In this document: positions 1 to 12,161 of the stretch, piece after piece
Numbering within the stretch: position 1 is the first letter of the stretch
Layout: each line of letters begins with the position of its first letter
Assembly: GCA_002118135.1 (NCBI GenBank)
Contig: BDIU01000250.1
Span: 309 to 40,629 of the forward strand
Direction of reading: 5' to 3'
Length of the DNA: 40,321 bases
From: Trebouxia sp. TZW2008
Lineage: Eukaryota; Chlorophyta; Trebouxiophyceae; Trebouxiales; Trebouxiaceae
The notes under the pieces: model-generated
What the model saw: only the letters and a program-made list of their open reading frames with translations
Told to the model about the DNA's origin: nothing
Databases searched by the model: none
Translations under genes and position numbers: made by a program

Positions 1-553
1 GGTTCTGCAAATTGCATAATTAATTCAGGTCGACCCAAAATAATTCTGCCACGTTCCCTGCACTGACATCACTGAAGACAGACTGATTACATTTTGCCCA
101 AGATATAAAGACAAACTGATAACATAATAATGAACGGATGACATCAAAGCTAGTACTCAGTCTCATTGATGCAGCATTGGCAACAAAATCTGCTGTGTGT
201 CAGTACCACTGGCATGAAATAAACCTGATGATGAAAGGGCAACAGGAGAGGTAAAGCATATGAGGCTACTGATGCTCACCAAAGGACAGATTACCTATAA
301 CCCTTGCAGTATGTTTCTATTGTCTATCATCACAGCACACACTACACCCAATCCAGTCCATCAAACACTCACTGACTCCTGTCATATCACACGTAGACTG
401 GCAACACTGACTTGTAACAAACCATACGCACAATTGCCTTTATTGTAAGGAACAAACCAATCACAAATTTCTCCACAATGTTGCTTGAATTAGCAAGTCA
501 TGCTGCAGCATTGAGTCCTGTCATGAGTTATGATGACCTGCATACTGATGGTT
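1..553. other. Region beyond the 3' end of the alcohol dehydrogenase gene
   Basis: No supportable gene was found here. The stretch is AT-richer than the coding parts and holds only short open frames without recognisable motifs. It follows the stop codon of the minus-strand alcohol dehydrogenase at 554-556, so its right part is probably that gene's 3' untranslated and flanking sequence. Confidence 0.5.
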
Positions 554-3500
554 TCAGAGGTTTGACTTGGCAAAGACATCACCAGTCTCCAGAACAATCC
601 TGCAAGCAATATTACTTTGTTGTCATATACGACAGCGGCTGCTGCAGCAAAAGCGTGTATGCTAGCAGGACGCACAACTGCATAAACACAAGCAATCCAA
701 TGCACATCCAACTGATGCATGCGACTTCAATGGAGCACTGACAGCATAGACGAAACTTTGCCACATCACCACGCAACATTCCTACTGTGATGCAGCCAAG
801 CCATCCCAATGCAAGCCAGAACGGTCAGAAAGGTTTATGCCACACAAACTTCATCAATGTATGCTGAAAGGTGTCGACGTTCATGTTCCGCTAGCGTGTT
901 ATAGACCATGCAAGTGTCATCCCTGAGCATCTTACCTGGTTACCTGGTTTGATACTGTTTGTCATGACTTGCATATGAAACATTGCACAGGGAATTACGC
1001 TTGTCTAACCTGCAGCTGGCTTTGCCTGACAGCAGCTTGTATACGATTTCAATGCACTGATTGCACTTCTTCACAACTGACAAATAGCATAATATGTGCT
1101 GTGCGATGGCCTATACAAGCTTCCATTGTCCCGATTTTGAAGACATGCTGCATATGGATGTTTGCATGACATATTCAGTGGTATTACCTGTATCTGGCTT
1201 TGCCTGAAAGCAGCCTGTCAACAGCTTCATTGCATTGGTCCAAGGGCATTTTCTCAACAATGGGCTTGATGTTATGGAGAGACGCCATCTGGAACATCTC
1301 TCTCATCTGTGCACGGCCTCCAACACAGCTGCCTACCACCCTGCACAATGGCAAAATTTGACACTATGCATTGTGGAATGCCCGCGTGAGGGTCAGGGAA
1401 CACCTCCAACAAAAGCACACCAGGAGCACCCTGCACCTGACTTTGCACCAGTTGCAGAGTGCACGCAAGTCAACATCCAGCATAACAATGCGTCATGCTG
1501 AGATCAACTGTGCTCAAAACCAACCCTACTGACCATAGTTGGCTGCTCTAGGTTACTACAAGAGGCTGGTTAGGTTAGTGGCAGTTAGGAGCAGAGGCAG
1601 TCGACTAAGATGACCTATACACAGCCAGCAGCAGCAGCAGCAGCAGCAGCACCAGCAGCAAGACTGGTGGTGTAGGAAAGAAATGCTGGGAGGGCTGCTT
1701 TGGGTAAAGGGGGGGGGAAAGGGGGGCATGGAGGTAGGAGCTTACTGTTTCTGTGCTGTGATGAGATCAAAAGCCACAATCTTGATCTGGTCTGTTCCAC
1801 CGCCCAAGTAGACAAGGGAGCCGTTGTAGCCAACCTTACTCAACAGCTTCTTGGCGTCCATACCCCTGCATGACAAAACATGACTAAGCATGGTTGTGAA
1901 GAAGAAGAAGAGAAGACAAGATCCGGGCTCTTCCGCCATCCAAGTAGACAAGGCAGCCGCTGTAGCCAATCTTACTCAACAGCTTTTTGACATCCATACC
2001 CCTGTATTGCCAACAAGAGTAAGAAGAAGAGGACCTGAAGCTGACGCCACCTCGAAGAAGAAGCACAAGGTTTGAGACCAAGCTTGCTCATGTCTGTTGG
2101 CATGCCCCTGTGTTGCAAGGTACATTTGGAGACGTAGTCGCCATACATATGAGCATAGCGTCGCCAACCTTGGAGATAGCCAATATCAGGGCTGCCTCTT
2201 TAGCCAGAGGCTTCTGTTATGACGCATAGCGGCGTAGACTCTTCTTTTCTTTTCTTTCAATATCAGGCAAAAAGCCAGTGTGCCATACTATCAAACAGTA
2301 CAAAGTCTTTGAGTTTGGAATGTACGTTACGTCCAAAAAGATGCAGTTGTGAGCAACAAGGAGTGCTCAAGACACTACAAGCAGGCTGTGCAATCTCACC
2401 CTGGAGTGGAGATAACATCAAGGGAGTTTTCCTTGATGTGTTCCAAATGTCTTTCTAATCAACAAATTGGTGCGCAGGCCTTTCTTGTCAAGGGTGTGGC
2501 TGACATTTGCAAATAGATCCAGATAAGATGAAACTCACCCTGGAGTGGTGTTCAGGATGACATCAAGGGAATTTTGTTCCAGATCAATAAAATGGTGCGC
2601 ACTCAGCTGCGACGTCTCCTCTTTCTTGTCAAGGGTGTAGCTGACAGTCACAAATGATTCAGAATGAATGAAACTCACCCTGGAGTGGTGTTCAGAATGA
2701 CATCCAGGGAGTTCTCCTTGATATCTTCCAAACCAACAAAATGGTGCGCACCCAACTGCATTGCCTCTTCTTTCTTGTTGGGGCTGTGACTGATGGCAAA
2801 CACTTTGGCGCCAACTGCTCTGGCCAAAAACTGAATGGCTAAGTGACCAAGTCCTCCTAGACCAACAACACCCACCTGCATCAGGACAGCAACAAGTCGC
2901 GCTACATCACAGATGACAGTGATGAATACTGATTTCTGAGGGCTAAGATTGATGGCAAACACTTCAGCGCCAACTGCTCTGGCCAAAAACTGAATGGCTA
3001 AATGACCAAGTCCTCCTAGACCAACAACTCCGACCTGCATGGTAATCCCAACAGTCATCAGCCATGCATCAGTCATGGTGGCAACTTCAGCAGCTGATAA
3101 ACTGTTGATAGTGTTGGGGCTGTGACTCATGGCAAACACTTTGGCGCCAACAGCTCTGGCCAAAAACTGAATGGCCAAATAACTAAGTCCCCCTAGGTTA
3201 ACAACTCCAGCCTATATCATCAGTACAATGAGTGACACTTGCAAAGCTGAAGGAACGCAGTCTACTCCTTGGATAAGATGATTATGAAGGTGTCAAGGCA
3301 AAAACTTCAGCACAGCTCTGGCCAGGAACTGAATGGCTAAATGATCAAGTCCTCCTAGACCAACAACTCCCACCTGCGTCATGAACACACCACCCATCAA
3401 TCATGACTGGACTTGCAGCAGTTGTAACAGTGTTGAGGCTCTGACTGATGGCAAACACTTGAGCGCCAATACATATCTGTGCATGCACATGAAAATGCTG

Positions 3501-5064
3501 CCATGCCAAAGCTGTGATCCCAGCGCAAAGCATGGGTGCAGCATCAGCAGAGTGCATATTGTCTGGTATCTCTACAGATTCGCAAACACAGCTTTGCAAC
3601 AAGCTGGTTGCTTTATTACCTTCATGCCCGGCTTGTTGACATACTTCTTGATTGGTGACCAGACTGTGATACCAGCGCAAAGCATGGGAGCAGCATCGGC
3701 GGGCTGCATGTTGTCTGGAATCTTGACAGCAATGTTGCCTGAACCCCGGAACCTCTCTGCAAACCCTCCCCTGTTCTCGCCGCCACCCATAATCGTGGCT
3801 TTGCCGTACGGGCAGATGTTCTGCACATCACGAGAGACACACATCACGGCTTAAGCTGAGTGATGCAGATTCTGACGCAGCAGTCTATGCACAGACTACA
3901 ACGCAACAAAGTTCAGAGGACTTGCATTACTTTCCTCAGACAAAAAAGCCCAGCTGGCATGCCTTAGGGTTGCTCAGATGGCATGCCTTAGGGTTGCACA
4001 GTTGGAATGCCTTAGGGTTGCACAGTTGGAATGCCTTAGGGTTTGCACAAATGGCATGCCTTGTCGAACTTGAGTTGGAATTAGATAGCAAAAGTCATAC
4101 AGGCAGGTGCTCTGCACATCAGCAGTGGCATGCATGATGGCTTGAATGAGTAATGGACATCCTGATGCAACGGTAATGGTTTGCATGGAGGGCTACAACT
4201 AGTGACAAGGCTGCGACAAAGGACAAAGTACAAAGGACACGAACTCCTTCATTCAAAGAACACAGGGCAGGAGCTTTGCAGCCTTCTCATCAAAGTGTGA
4301 GCAGACTGGCACCAGGCTGTACCGGCAGTTCATTTTGCAAGTCAGATGAAAGAATGTGATGCCGGATAGCAAGCACAAGCTTTGCACCAGCACCAAGTGT
4401 CAACATGGGAGCTGCAAGGTCTTGCAGTACAGCGCAAAATGCATCATAATGCATGCAGAAGTTGCCCATGAGCTTACATCATTGCCGGTGATGCAGTTGT
4501 CGCACTGCTGGCAACAGTCCTTGAACCAGCCAAAGCCAACTGTGTCACCCTTTTTCAGATGTGTGACTGAAGAACCCAGCTGCTCAACAACCCCGACGAT
4601 CTGTATAGCAGCATTAACCACGCTGCTTCATCTTTGTGAATAAGCGTCAGCAGGACACTTGTTCGGACCGTCTCAAGCATTGCCGCATTTCCAGCACGGC
4701 CTTCACTGCACTTTCTGTCGCGTGAACACAGACTGCTCTCGTGCTTACCTCATGTCCCGGCACCATGGGGTACTTGCACTTGCCCCAATCTCCTTTGAAA
4801 ACATGGATGTCGGAGTGACAGAGCCCGTTGTATGTGACTCTGATCTCTGCAGGTAGCAACAGCAGTGTCTGACCATGCTTGCTGCAGATGCCAGTCACGA
4901 GTACGATATGTTACAGCCTTCGAGACGCGTCCAGGCAAACGTTCAAGGGGAGTCAGCGAACCTATGTCGCCGTCCTGTAGAGGCTTCGGCTCGTACTCAT
5001 GCCTCGAAAGTTTGCCGCTCTCGTCCTTGGCAGCAAAGCATGCTATTTTTGTTGATGGAGCCAT
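554..5064 (-). CDS. Zinc-dependent NADP(H) alcohol dehydrogenase, cinnamyl alcohol dehydrogenase family
   Basis: Eight exons: 5064-4962, 4846-4749, 4600-4478, 3820-3620, 2875-2679, 1865-1746, 1340-1188 and 599-554, encoding 346 aa, normal for the family. The product should interconvert aldehydes and primary alcohols using NADP(H), probably in the cytosol as no targeting peptide is evident. Seen: catalytic zinc ligands Cys44 (GLCHSD), His66-Glu67 (PGHE) and Cys156 (PMLCAGIT). The structural zinc cysteines are 97, 100, 103 and 111, split across an exon junction. The Rossmann motif [12 protein letters not shown] starts near residue 177, and the SHSPNKKEE stretch after strand 2 resembles NADP-preferring members. 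The C-terminus GKARYRIVLE is typical. All phases agree. Introns carry many decayed copies of exon edges. Substrate cannot be told from sequence; family assignment is firm. Confidence 0.93.
1005..1060 (-). repeat. Decayed copy of the 3' edge of dehydrogenase exon 7
   Basis: The segment repeats the end of the true exon at 1340-1188 (it still reads LLSGKA) about 150 bp downstream in transcript direction. The open frame and donor have decayed. It lies inside the last intron. Confidence 0.65.
1626..1660. repeat. CAG/CTG trinucleotide microsatellite in an intron
   Basis: About nine AGC units with one interruption occur in the intron between dehydrogenase exons 6 and 7. A G-rich run (about 1708-1729, nine then six consecutive G) lies just upstream in transcript direction. 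On the transcribed strand these are CUG and C-rich tracts. Confidence 0.9.
1884..2000 (-). repeat. Decoy copy of the 5' edge of dehydrogenase exon 6
   Basis: This repeats the acceptor and first half of the true exon at 1865-1746. [15 protein letters not shown] matches [15 protein letters not shown], then similarity ends after LVYLDGG. The acceptor-like AG is kept. It lies immediately upstream of the true exon in transcript direction. Confidence 0.85.
2395..2650 (-). repeat. Two decoy copies of the 3' edge of dehydrogenase exon 5
   Basis: Two tandem copies, about 140 bp apart (2537-2645 and 2397-2510), repeat the end of the true exon that finishes at 2679. The first still reads [17 protein letters not shown] and keeps a GTGAG donor. 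The second is more decayed but also keeps a donor (GTGAGA). Both sit downstream of the true exon. Confidence 0.88.
2935..3475 (-). repeat. Array of decoy Rossmann-fold exon copies
   Basis: At least three copies of the NADP-binding exon start (true exon 2875-2679) lie upstream of it in transcript direction, near 2940-3045, 3115-3215 and 3296-3375, with a short remnant at 3430-3475. Each encodes a variant of [20 protein letters not shown]. The copy at about 3045 keeps an acceptor and an open frame through VFAINLSP. The copy at about 3215 has NLGGLSY in place of GLGGLGH. Confidence 0.92.
3480..3600 (-). repeat. Decoy copy of dehydrogenase exon 4 distal part
   Basis: This repeats the end of the true exon at 3820-3620: [20 protein letters not shown] against [20 protein letters not shown]. 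The copy even retains the zinc-ligand cysteine, then diverges after the Thr. It lies downstream of the true exon. Confidence 0.88.
3956..4062. repeat. 24-bp minisatellite with TTAGGG core
   Basis: Four near-identical units of about 24 bp plus a partial fifth, each containing ATGCCTTAGGGTTG, start at 3956, 3980, 4004 and 4028. The array is in the dehydrogenase intron between exons 3 and 4. Confidence 0.95.
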
Positions 5065-5533
5065 GTTGTCGTTGTAAGTGACTTGTCTGCAGCAACAGTT
5101 GCTGCAAGAGCTGTGTGCTGTCGCGGACGGCAGCCCTAAATGCAGGGTTGTCGGGCGTTCTACTCAAGGCCGCAGCCTCTCGCCACAATTATGTTTTTAA
5201 GTGCATTACGTTTGCTGCTGCAATGAACATTTGACTGATGACTTTAGTGTTTACAGCTGCTTAGTGCACCCTGACTAAGTTCGCGCCACGTGTCGTCTTC
5301 CGCAGTGCATTAGCCCTTAAGGCAGACGAACGAGAGAGTGCAGCGTCATGTCCCGCTGCCTGTGCGAAACTTGAAAAGACGCTGGCTGGCGCACTGCCCT
5401 GACAAGCCATCACGACACTTGCAATCTGTGCCAAAGTTTTTCACATCTCCTCGCGCGTCTCTGCAAGGGCCTGCAACAGCTGCCAGGCTCTACACTGGTA
5501 GTTTGGAAGCAGACCAATCAACAGCTGATTACG
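5065..5533. promoter_or_regulatory. Probable bidirectional promoter region between two divergent genes
   Basis: About 470 bp separates the start codons of the minus-strand dehydrogenase and the plus-strand 299-aa gene. It should hold both 5' untranslated regions and promoters. It is GC-richer than the introns and contains a CACGTG G-box core near 5287. No clear TATA box was recognised. Confidence 0.45.
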
Positions 5534-6962
5534 ATGAACGCACCTCTGCCAACCTACGACATGATGACAGGCAAACAGATCATGAACGTGCAGCCGGTCT
5601 CGGCGCACGCAGGGGCCATGTTGGCCGACCACTCAGATGTCGTCAACGTGCAGTTGCTGGATCGTATAGTGGTCGTTCCGAAAGCCATAGTGAACGTGAG
5701 CTGCAGCTTCTTGCTGGCCGTCGTTGCAATCTTCAGTCAAGTTGTCGCTTAGTATCGTCATGCTGAGTACTAATGTGTTCCCACCATGTTCAGGGACCAG
5801 TTCTGAGAAGCAAGATCACGTCCCCTGATGGCCAGGGTCTCATAGATCAGCACAGCCAGGCATACCTGCTGTTCGTTGATTGGAAGAACTTCCACCCGCT
5901 GCTCGAGTACATGTGCGGCAATCCCGTGCAGCTGCCAAGGTACTCCAAGCACTACTTGACTCTCTTTTGAGTATGTGTTTTTGCAGTAACTGATCAAAAC
6001 TGCACAGTCAGCAGCACATTCTGCTTGCTATGGCCGTAACAAAAGACGTTCTGACACATCTGAAATCGAATTGCAGCGACAAAGGAGAGCTACTGCAGCT
6101 CAGGAACACAGCGAGGAAGTTTGAGGCCAGAGAATTTGAGCGCTTAGTCACCAGACACCTCAGACAACTACATGGAGGTATGCCTTCAAAGTCAACATGT
6201 TTAAGCATGTTCACACTGTCCTGCAAGAAAACAGACTTGCCTTGAACTTTACACTTGCATGAACAGGCATGCTGCTAGTGACACTGCAATGTTGTGCAAT
6301 TTGCACTTGCATGGCCACTTGGCCAAAAAGGCCCAAAATTCATTTACACACAAATGCAACTTCACCTTTGTCGTGACTTGCAAGCAGTCCTGACGCTTCA
6401 CTCCATGGAACACTCTAACACATGCTGCCTAATGGCACAGACCGTTCCTGTCTTTCTCTCCTCCTGCTTGCCATGTAACAGTTCCTCTTTCTTGCTATGG
6501 AACATGTTTTGCTTTTCTGACTTGTGCCGCTTGTTTGCAGGTGGTTGGTCTCGGTTTGCCTGTATGCACATGCCAAAGAAGCCAAAGCGTGCACAGCAGC
6601 CAAAGCGTGCACAGCAGCAGACCCTCCCTGCACAGTCAGCTCCCTCCAGAAAACCTAAGGCAGCAGCCCTACAGCGATCTGCCCCTATTCAGGGAGAATC
6701 AGAATCTGTTCAAGCAGCTGCAACCCAAGCAGCACCAGCTACTGCTCAACTTCCCAGCAGCCAGATTCCCACCACCAGATTCCACATCCAGAACCTGATG
6801 CCTACTAGTAGTGGGACTTCCGCTTTCAAAAAGCCAGCCAAAGCTACCAAGCATCAGAAAGGCGGCAAAATTTTTGATGCCAGGCAGAATCAGCTGTACA
6901 TGGATGCTCACACACAACCTGTCCAGAATGTGTTTGACCTACAGCAACCACTGATAGTGTGA
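5534..6962 (+). CDS. Unrecognised 299-aa protein with Lys/Gln/Ala-rich C-terminus
   Basis: Four exons, 5534-5695, 5794-5939, 6008-6177 and 6541-6962, join in phase to give 299 aa. I do not recognise the family. Exons 1 to 3 encode about 159 residues that look globular, with mixed hydrophobic and charged stretches such as NVQLLDRIVVVPKAIVN, AYLLFVDWKNFHPLLEYM and LLAMAVTKDVLTHLK. The last exon encodes about 140 low-complexity residues rich in Gln, Ala, Lys and Pro, beginning MPKKPKRAQQPKRAQQQ, which may include a nuclear localisation signal. No signal peptide or membrane segment is visible. The start is the first Met that opens the long frame; a further upstream exon is not excluded. The gene lacks the decoy exon copies seen in its neighbours. 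Confidence 0.75.
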
Positions 6963-7671
6963 GCCTCCAATGGTGCTGTCAGCAATTGTCTACCCTAGTG
7001 CACCCTCTCTAGCTTTTGACACTGATCAAGATATTGACACAGACGCTGGAAATGCAATGTAGGCTGCTCAGCGCAATGTCTTTACTGACTTTCTTAGTTT
7101 TGAGAGCTCTGCTGCCGCCAAGCGCTGCTCAATTTTAAGCTGCCATTTGTTTTCCTGCAAACTCTGTGACATTTGCTCACAGCTTCAGGATCTGCTGATT
7201 CTGGTGGCTGCACAGTATTGGTTTCAGCGCTGTTTGCAATAATGCTAAGACAAGTTTACGGCCTGCCATTGCTGATTTGATGATCCAAAGTTCATTTTTG
7301 TTGCTGCTTTTGCTTCTGAACTTACTAAAATTGTTTGATGCTACACCATATCACGTGTTGGAGGTTCTGCCAACTGTTGCAATGACCATAATGTACTAAG
7401 CTGCGGATAGCAAATTCTGACCATTGCAAGCTCTGTTCTCGACAAGAAAGAATGATCAGGGGGACGGAGACATGTAACGCATGGCTATGCAAAGTGGGGG
7501 TGTGCGTGATTGACCGATTGATGATGACTCTCAAGCATTGAAGCACTTTGCAGAATTGTGAATTGAGAGCAACTCAAGGAAGCTGTTCGCACCATAGGCT
7601 TGCAGGTCAAGAAATCTTAGAAAAAGCTTTTCACACGATTTACTTTCGTATTGTCTTTCATTCACAATGCA
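6963..7671. other. Convergent 3' intergenic region
   Basis: This lies between the stop codons of the plus-strand 299-aa gene and minus-strand U2AF65. It should contain both 3' untranslated regions. No coding potential, RNA gene or repeat was recognised. Confidence 0.5.
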
Positions 7672-10600
7672 TCAGTCCAATGATCCAGCAGCAAGTTGAT
7701 CGTCTGTCATGAAGGTAGCAATCACAGTGCGACCAGCAAACTTGCGTCCGTTCATGACACGCTGTGCAGCCATTGCGCTCGTGACGTCTCCAAAGTTGAG
7801 GATGACTTTGCCGACACCAGAGGGAGCGCCAGGCCTTGGTATGATGATCTGATGTATAGCACCATACTGCAAAAACAAAAGTATTGTTAGTGAAATACCA
7901 TACGTCATGCGGAATACTCAACTTGCAGTATCCGATATGTAGTGTTTGAGAGTGTGACTCACTGTCAGGCAGAGGATGTTGTAGAACATGCAGTGTATCA
8001 ACGCCAGTACATACTACACAATGAACAAGCAAGTCGCAGTATCATTGACTGAGAGTATGGCGATTTACTGAGAGTGTAAGCACAGCGATCGCTGAATGAC
8101 ATCCAAAACAACCAGAGAACAGAGATCTGTAACAACCGCACGCCGCATGAACAGTCACTACACTCAAGCCTTCAAGAAGCACTAACCTTGGCACATTCTT
8201 CTCGCATGTCTTCCATAATGTCATTATACTCTTCATCATTGGATAGCTCTTCCATAGTAACAGCCTCTTGCAGTCTCACAATGTGGGTGGAGCCTGGTAG
8301 AATTGGGGGAGGAATGACTGGAGCATTCATGTTGGGCATGTTCATGTCTGGCTTGGACTGTTGTGTTCCTGCGACCACATTCAGCAATCACTGCCCTTGG
8401 CATGGAACTCACAGTTTGATAAGGGAAGCAATACATGGTGGCATTCAATGATGTGGGTGGAGCCTGGTAGAATACGAGGAGGAATGACTGGAGCATTCAT
8501 GTTGGGCATGTTCATGTGGCTTGGACTGGTCATTCCTGCAACCACCTTCAGCAATCACTGCCCTTGGCATGGAGTTTAGCCTTGAATGACATTTTTGAGT
8601 TGATGTCTGGCTTTGACTCTCACTTTCCTGCAGCCACTTCCAGCAACCAATACCCTTGGCATGGGACTCATTCCCATATGGTAGAGGATCTCTAACCAGG
8701 GTCAAATGTCAAATTTGAAAGGATGTTGTGCATGCTCATGTCTGGCTTGGACTCTTGATGTCCTGTGGTCAGCAATCACTGCCCTTGGCATGGGATCTTG
8801 TGTTTGTTTTTCCAATAATGATGACTATCTTTCAACTTGATGCACATGTGCCTGATATGTGTTCATGTCTGCCTTAAGCCTGTTGTGTTCCTGCAGCTGC
8901 AGCAATCACTGCCTTGCATGGGATTTAGTGTTTGACAGATTTTGCCATGTATCCATATCAGGCTCAGAGTGTTTTGTTACTGCAAACAAGATCAGCATTT
9001 CACTTTTCTTGACCCAGAGTTCGGTGGTTGACTTTGCTTGTATCATTATTAAAGGTTTGTTGCCATCAGGCCCTACAACAGATGAATGCATGCAAACAAC
9101 ATGGACTTGAGAGAGGAACACATCATCTTGATTGCTCTTCTGACTGAATCCTTTCAGTTGTCATACAAGCCTGAAATGTTTGACTACAGGGAACTTGGAA
9201 CAGACTTCAGGGGAAACAAACACATCACCTCTGTTGCTCTTCTGACTGTAAGCGTTCTGTCGCCCATGCGCATGCCGTTCAGTCCTTTGCACGCCACATC
9301 TGTGACTGTCCCATCACCATACACCACAAAGCCATACCTGCAGCATCATGAAAGCACTTGACACATTGTATCATGCACCATGACCATCATCATCACCAGC
9401 ACTGTCACTATGCCTGCTAATGGAATTTCATGGTGAATGCAACTTGCAGCATTGCATGCCATTCAGCCCTTTGCACGTCACATCTGTGACTGGCCCATTG
9501 CTGTACACCTCAAATCAATACCTGCACCAGCAGCGAATCTGTTGTCAGATCATCCAGAATACTATTTGCTTGCTGAAAGCCTATTGATTGTCAGCACGCC
9601 ATCGAGAGTTTTGCATGCTGTGTCTGTGAGTGTGCCATCTCCCATGCACCATAGACTCATACCTGCACCAATATCAAAACGTCTGTCAATTGATACTATT
9701 CATCATCACGCCATAAGATATTTCGTCACATCTCTGACTATGCCATTGTCACAGCTTGATTTCAACAAGGAGTCATGGCTGCAGAAGTTGACTTTCAAGT
9801 CACCAGTGGTGATTCTTGCTGGTACAGTGACTTTTTTGGGTTGATTGCATTGATTACCGAGAGAAAGGTCCGTAGATTGGGTTGTGTTTACCCAGAAGCA
9901 ACGCTGCAGTCAGGACGCAGTGCCTGGTACCCAATTGCATTGTCCTTACTTTGGAGGATGACCTTCAATCAGATGTCCTTGTGCAGATCAAGGTTTAGAT
10001 GTGCTGAATGACATGCATGTGAACAAGTGCACACTGCCTAAACAGGGTAGTGCTTGCAGGCTTATGTTTTTCAATTGCCACCATCTCTCAGTAGTCAACA
10101 AATACCCCGGAGTATGAATTATGGATAAATTGAATGTCATTATCATGGCAATTTGTGCAGCTCTGACAGGGGTCATGAATGCCCACTCATTCTTTGGAGT
10201 CGCTGGTACAATTGTCATCTGCTTTACATACAGCCCAGAAGAGAGCAGATGCCATTCCTACCTTGTTGAGTTGACAGCGTTGGCATGCACTGGCAATGCA
10301 CAGCTTGATGCAAGTTGTAATGATGCAGGCTTACCCTTTTGAGTTGCCAGTTTCTCTGTCTTTGACCAGATCAAAGGACTTGATGGCACCAAAGGAACTC
10401 AGAAGCTCTCTGCATTGGTCCTCTGTCAGATAGTAGGGCAGGCCTCCCACAAACACACGCTCATTGGCATCTATCATCTGCACAGACAGACAGCAGAATC
10501 AGTGACATGTCCTTCTTTCTTGAATGGTAAGTCGAAACACACCAAATTCAGCAGCCACTGGCGTCTGTTATGTGCACAGACAGACAGCAGAATCAAGCAC

Positions 10601-12130
10601 ACATCACAGCTCGTCAGGAGTTGAGTCAAGCCTCCCCTGATGGTCTGCCAGGTATTAGGGCCTCCCACAAACACACGCTCATTGGCATCTATCATCTCAC
10701 CGGCAAGTATCACAGTCACTGGAGTGTAACAATCACAGTTTGGCAAAGGAACGTCTAAGCGGGGCAGTGAAGGAGGAATGGGGGCCGGGCAGAGGCAGGA
10801 GGAAAGGAGTGTGAGAGGGGAAAAGCGGAAAAAGGTGGGGGTTCAAGAAGGGGAGGTTTGGCAAGCACAATCCGAGGCGATCCTGAGCACCCATGCCGCC
10901 TGGTCGCAAGCCAATGGCAACTAGCTTGAGGGTTAGAAGCAGGAGACATTGCAAAAGAGGTTAAGGGAGGAGGGCAGGGGCCAAACACATAACAGGGGGC
11001 TGACCTGAGCACCCATGCCGCCAGGTTGCAAACCGATGGCGGCTAGGTTAAGGGCTGGGTTAGGCACACTGGGACCAAGTGCTGCAGCAGCTGCAGGGTT
11101 GTAGTCATTGGGCCGCCTCACACGCACGGACACACCCTCAAACATGATGCCATCCAAAGCCATGGCATTTGATGTCTCCTCAACTGCAAGCACAAGCTGA
11201 ATGTTTGGATTGCACATTCAGCAGAACCATGCAACGGTGAAAGTTTCACAGACGCTGTGCCTGATCTCAGCATTTCCTCCCCTCATGTGCATGCTATGTA
11301 GTCTAGCTATCTTTGATGCACACACCATCTTGCGCATTTGGCTTTGTGCTCTTGACGTTGATCCAACTTGAGCTGATTGGTGTCCATGCCTGCTGACAGC
11401 GCACAACTGCATGCCCTGATGAGATCACGATTATATACTTGCAAAGTTTGGAGCATGTGGCTGTAAGATGCTGTTGGAACAGTGCTGCACAAAGAGAAAA
11501 GAAAAGAAAGGGAAAATTGACACCATTAGACGTGTTATGGGAGCTCTGTCTAAAAAGGCAGCCTGGGTGCTACACAAAGATATCAGTCAACATGAGAAGA
11601 GTCAACCCACACTGTTAGAAGCTGCTGGTGGCAAAGCCGCAGCATGTTGTACTACAATGACTTTGGTGTAGAATGACTGCTTTGGTAACAAGGAAAATTG
11701 TCCTCACACCGAGTTGTTTTTGTTGAGAGGTGCCATTGCCGTCAGAACACACTGATATGTTCTTCATTGCGTTGTCTTAACACCAAGAATGTCCTTAAGA
11801 CGACTGTCAACAGAAGAGAAGTTACTGTACATGAGAAGGCTGTCAAAGACAGATCTTTTACAGCTTTGTAGCGGATGAGCTTAGGAATGCCTGCTGCTGA
11901 CACTTAGGATTGCAAACCTGCAGCTGTATGTATGCAAGCCTTGTTGCAAATGTATGAGCCAAAAGCTTGGCGCAAACTTGCCAGTGTCATACAGGCATGC
12001 CATGACATGAGCAGGAGAAACCAGGTCAACACAAGTCACATGAAGACAACATGCCTGGGCTCACCTGTTCTGAGCTCCACAAAAGCAAATTTCCGCTCGT
12101 AGTTGATGTAGACGTTGATCACACAAGGCC

Positions 12131-12161
<31 letters not shown>

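Noticed and set aside
1615..1833. Minus-strand frame with polyalanine and proline-rich stretch
   Set aside because: It arises from the CAG/CTG repeat and G-run in a dehydrogenase intron.
3956..4062. CRISPR-like array
   Set aside because: Units are contiguous 24-bp tandem repeats with no unique spacers, within a eukaryotic intron.
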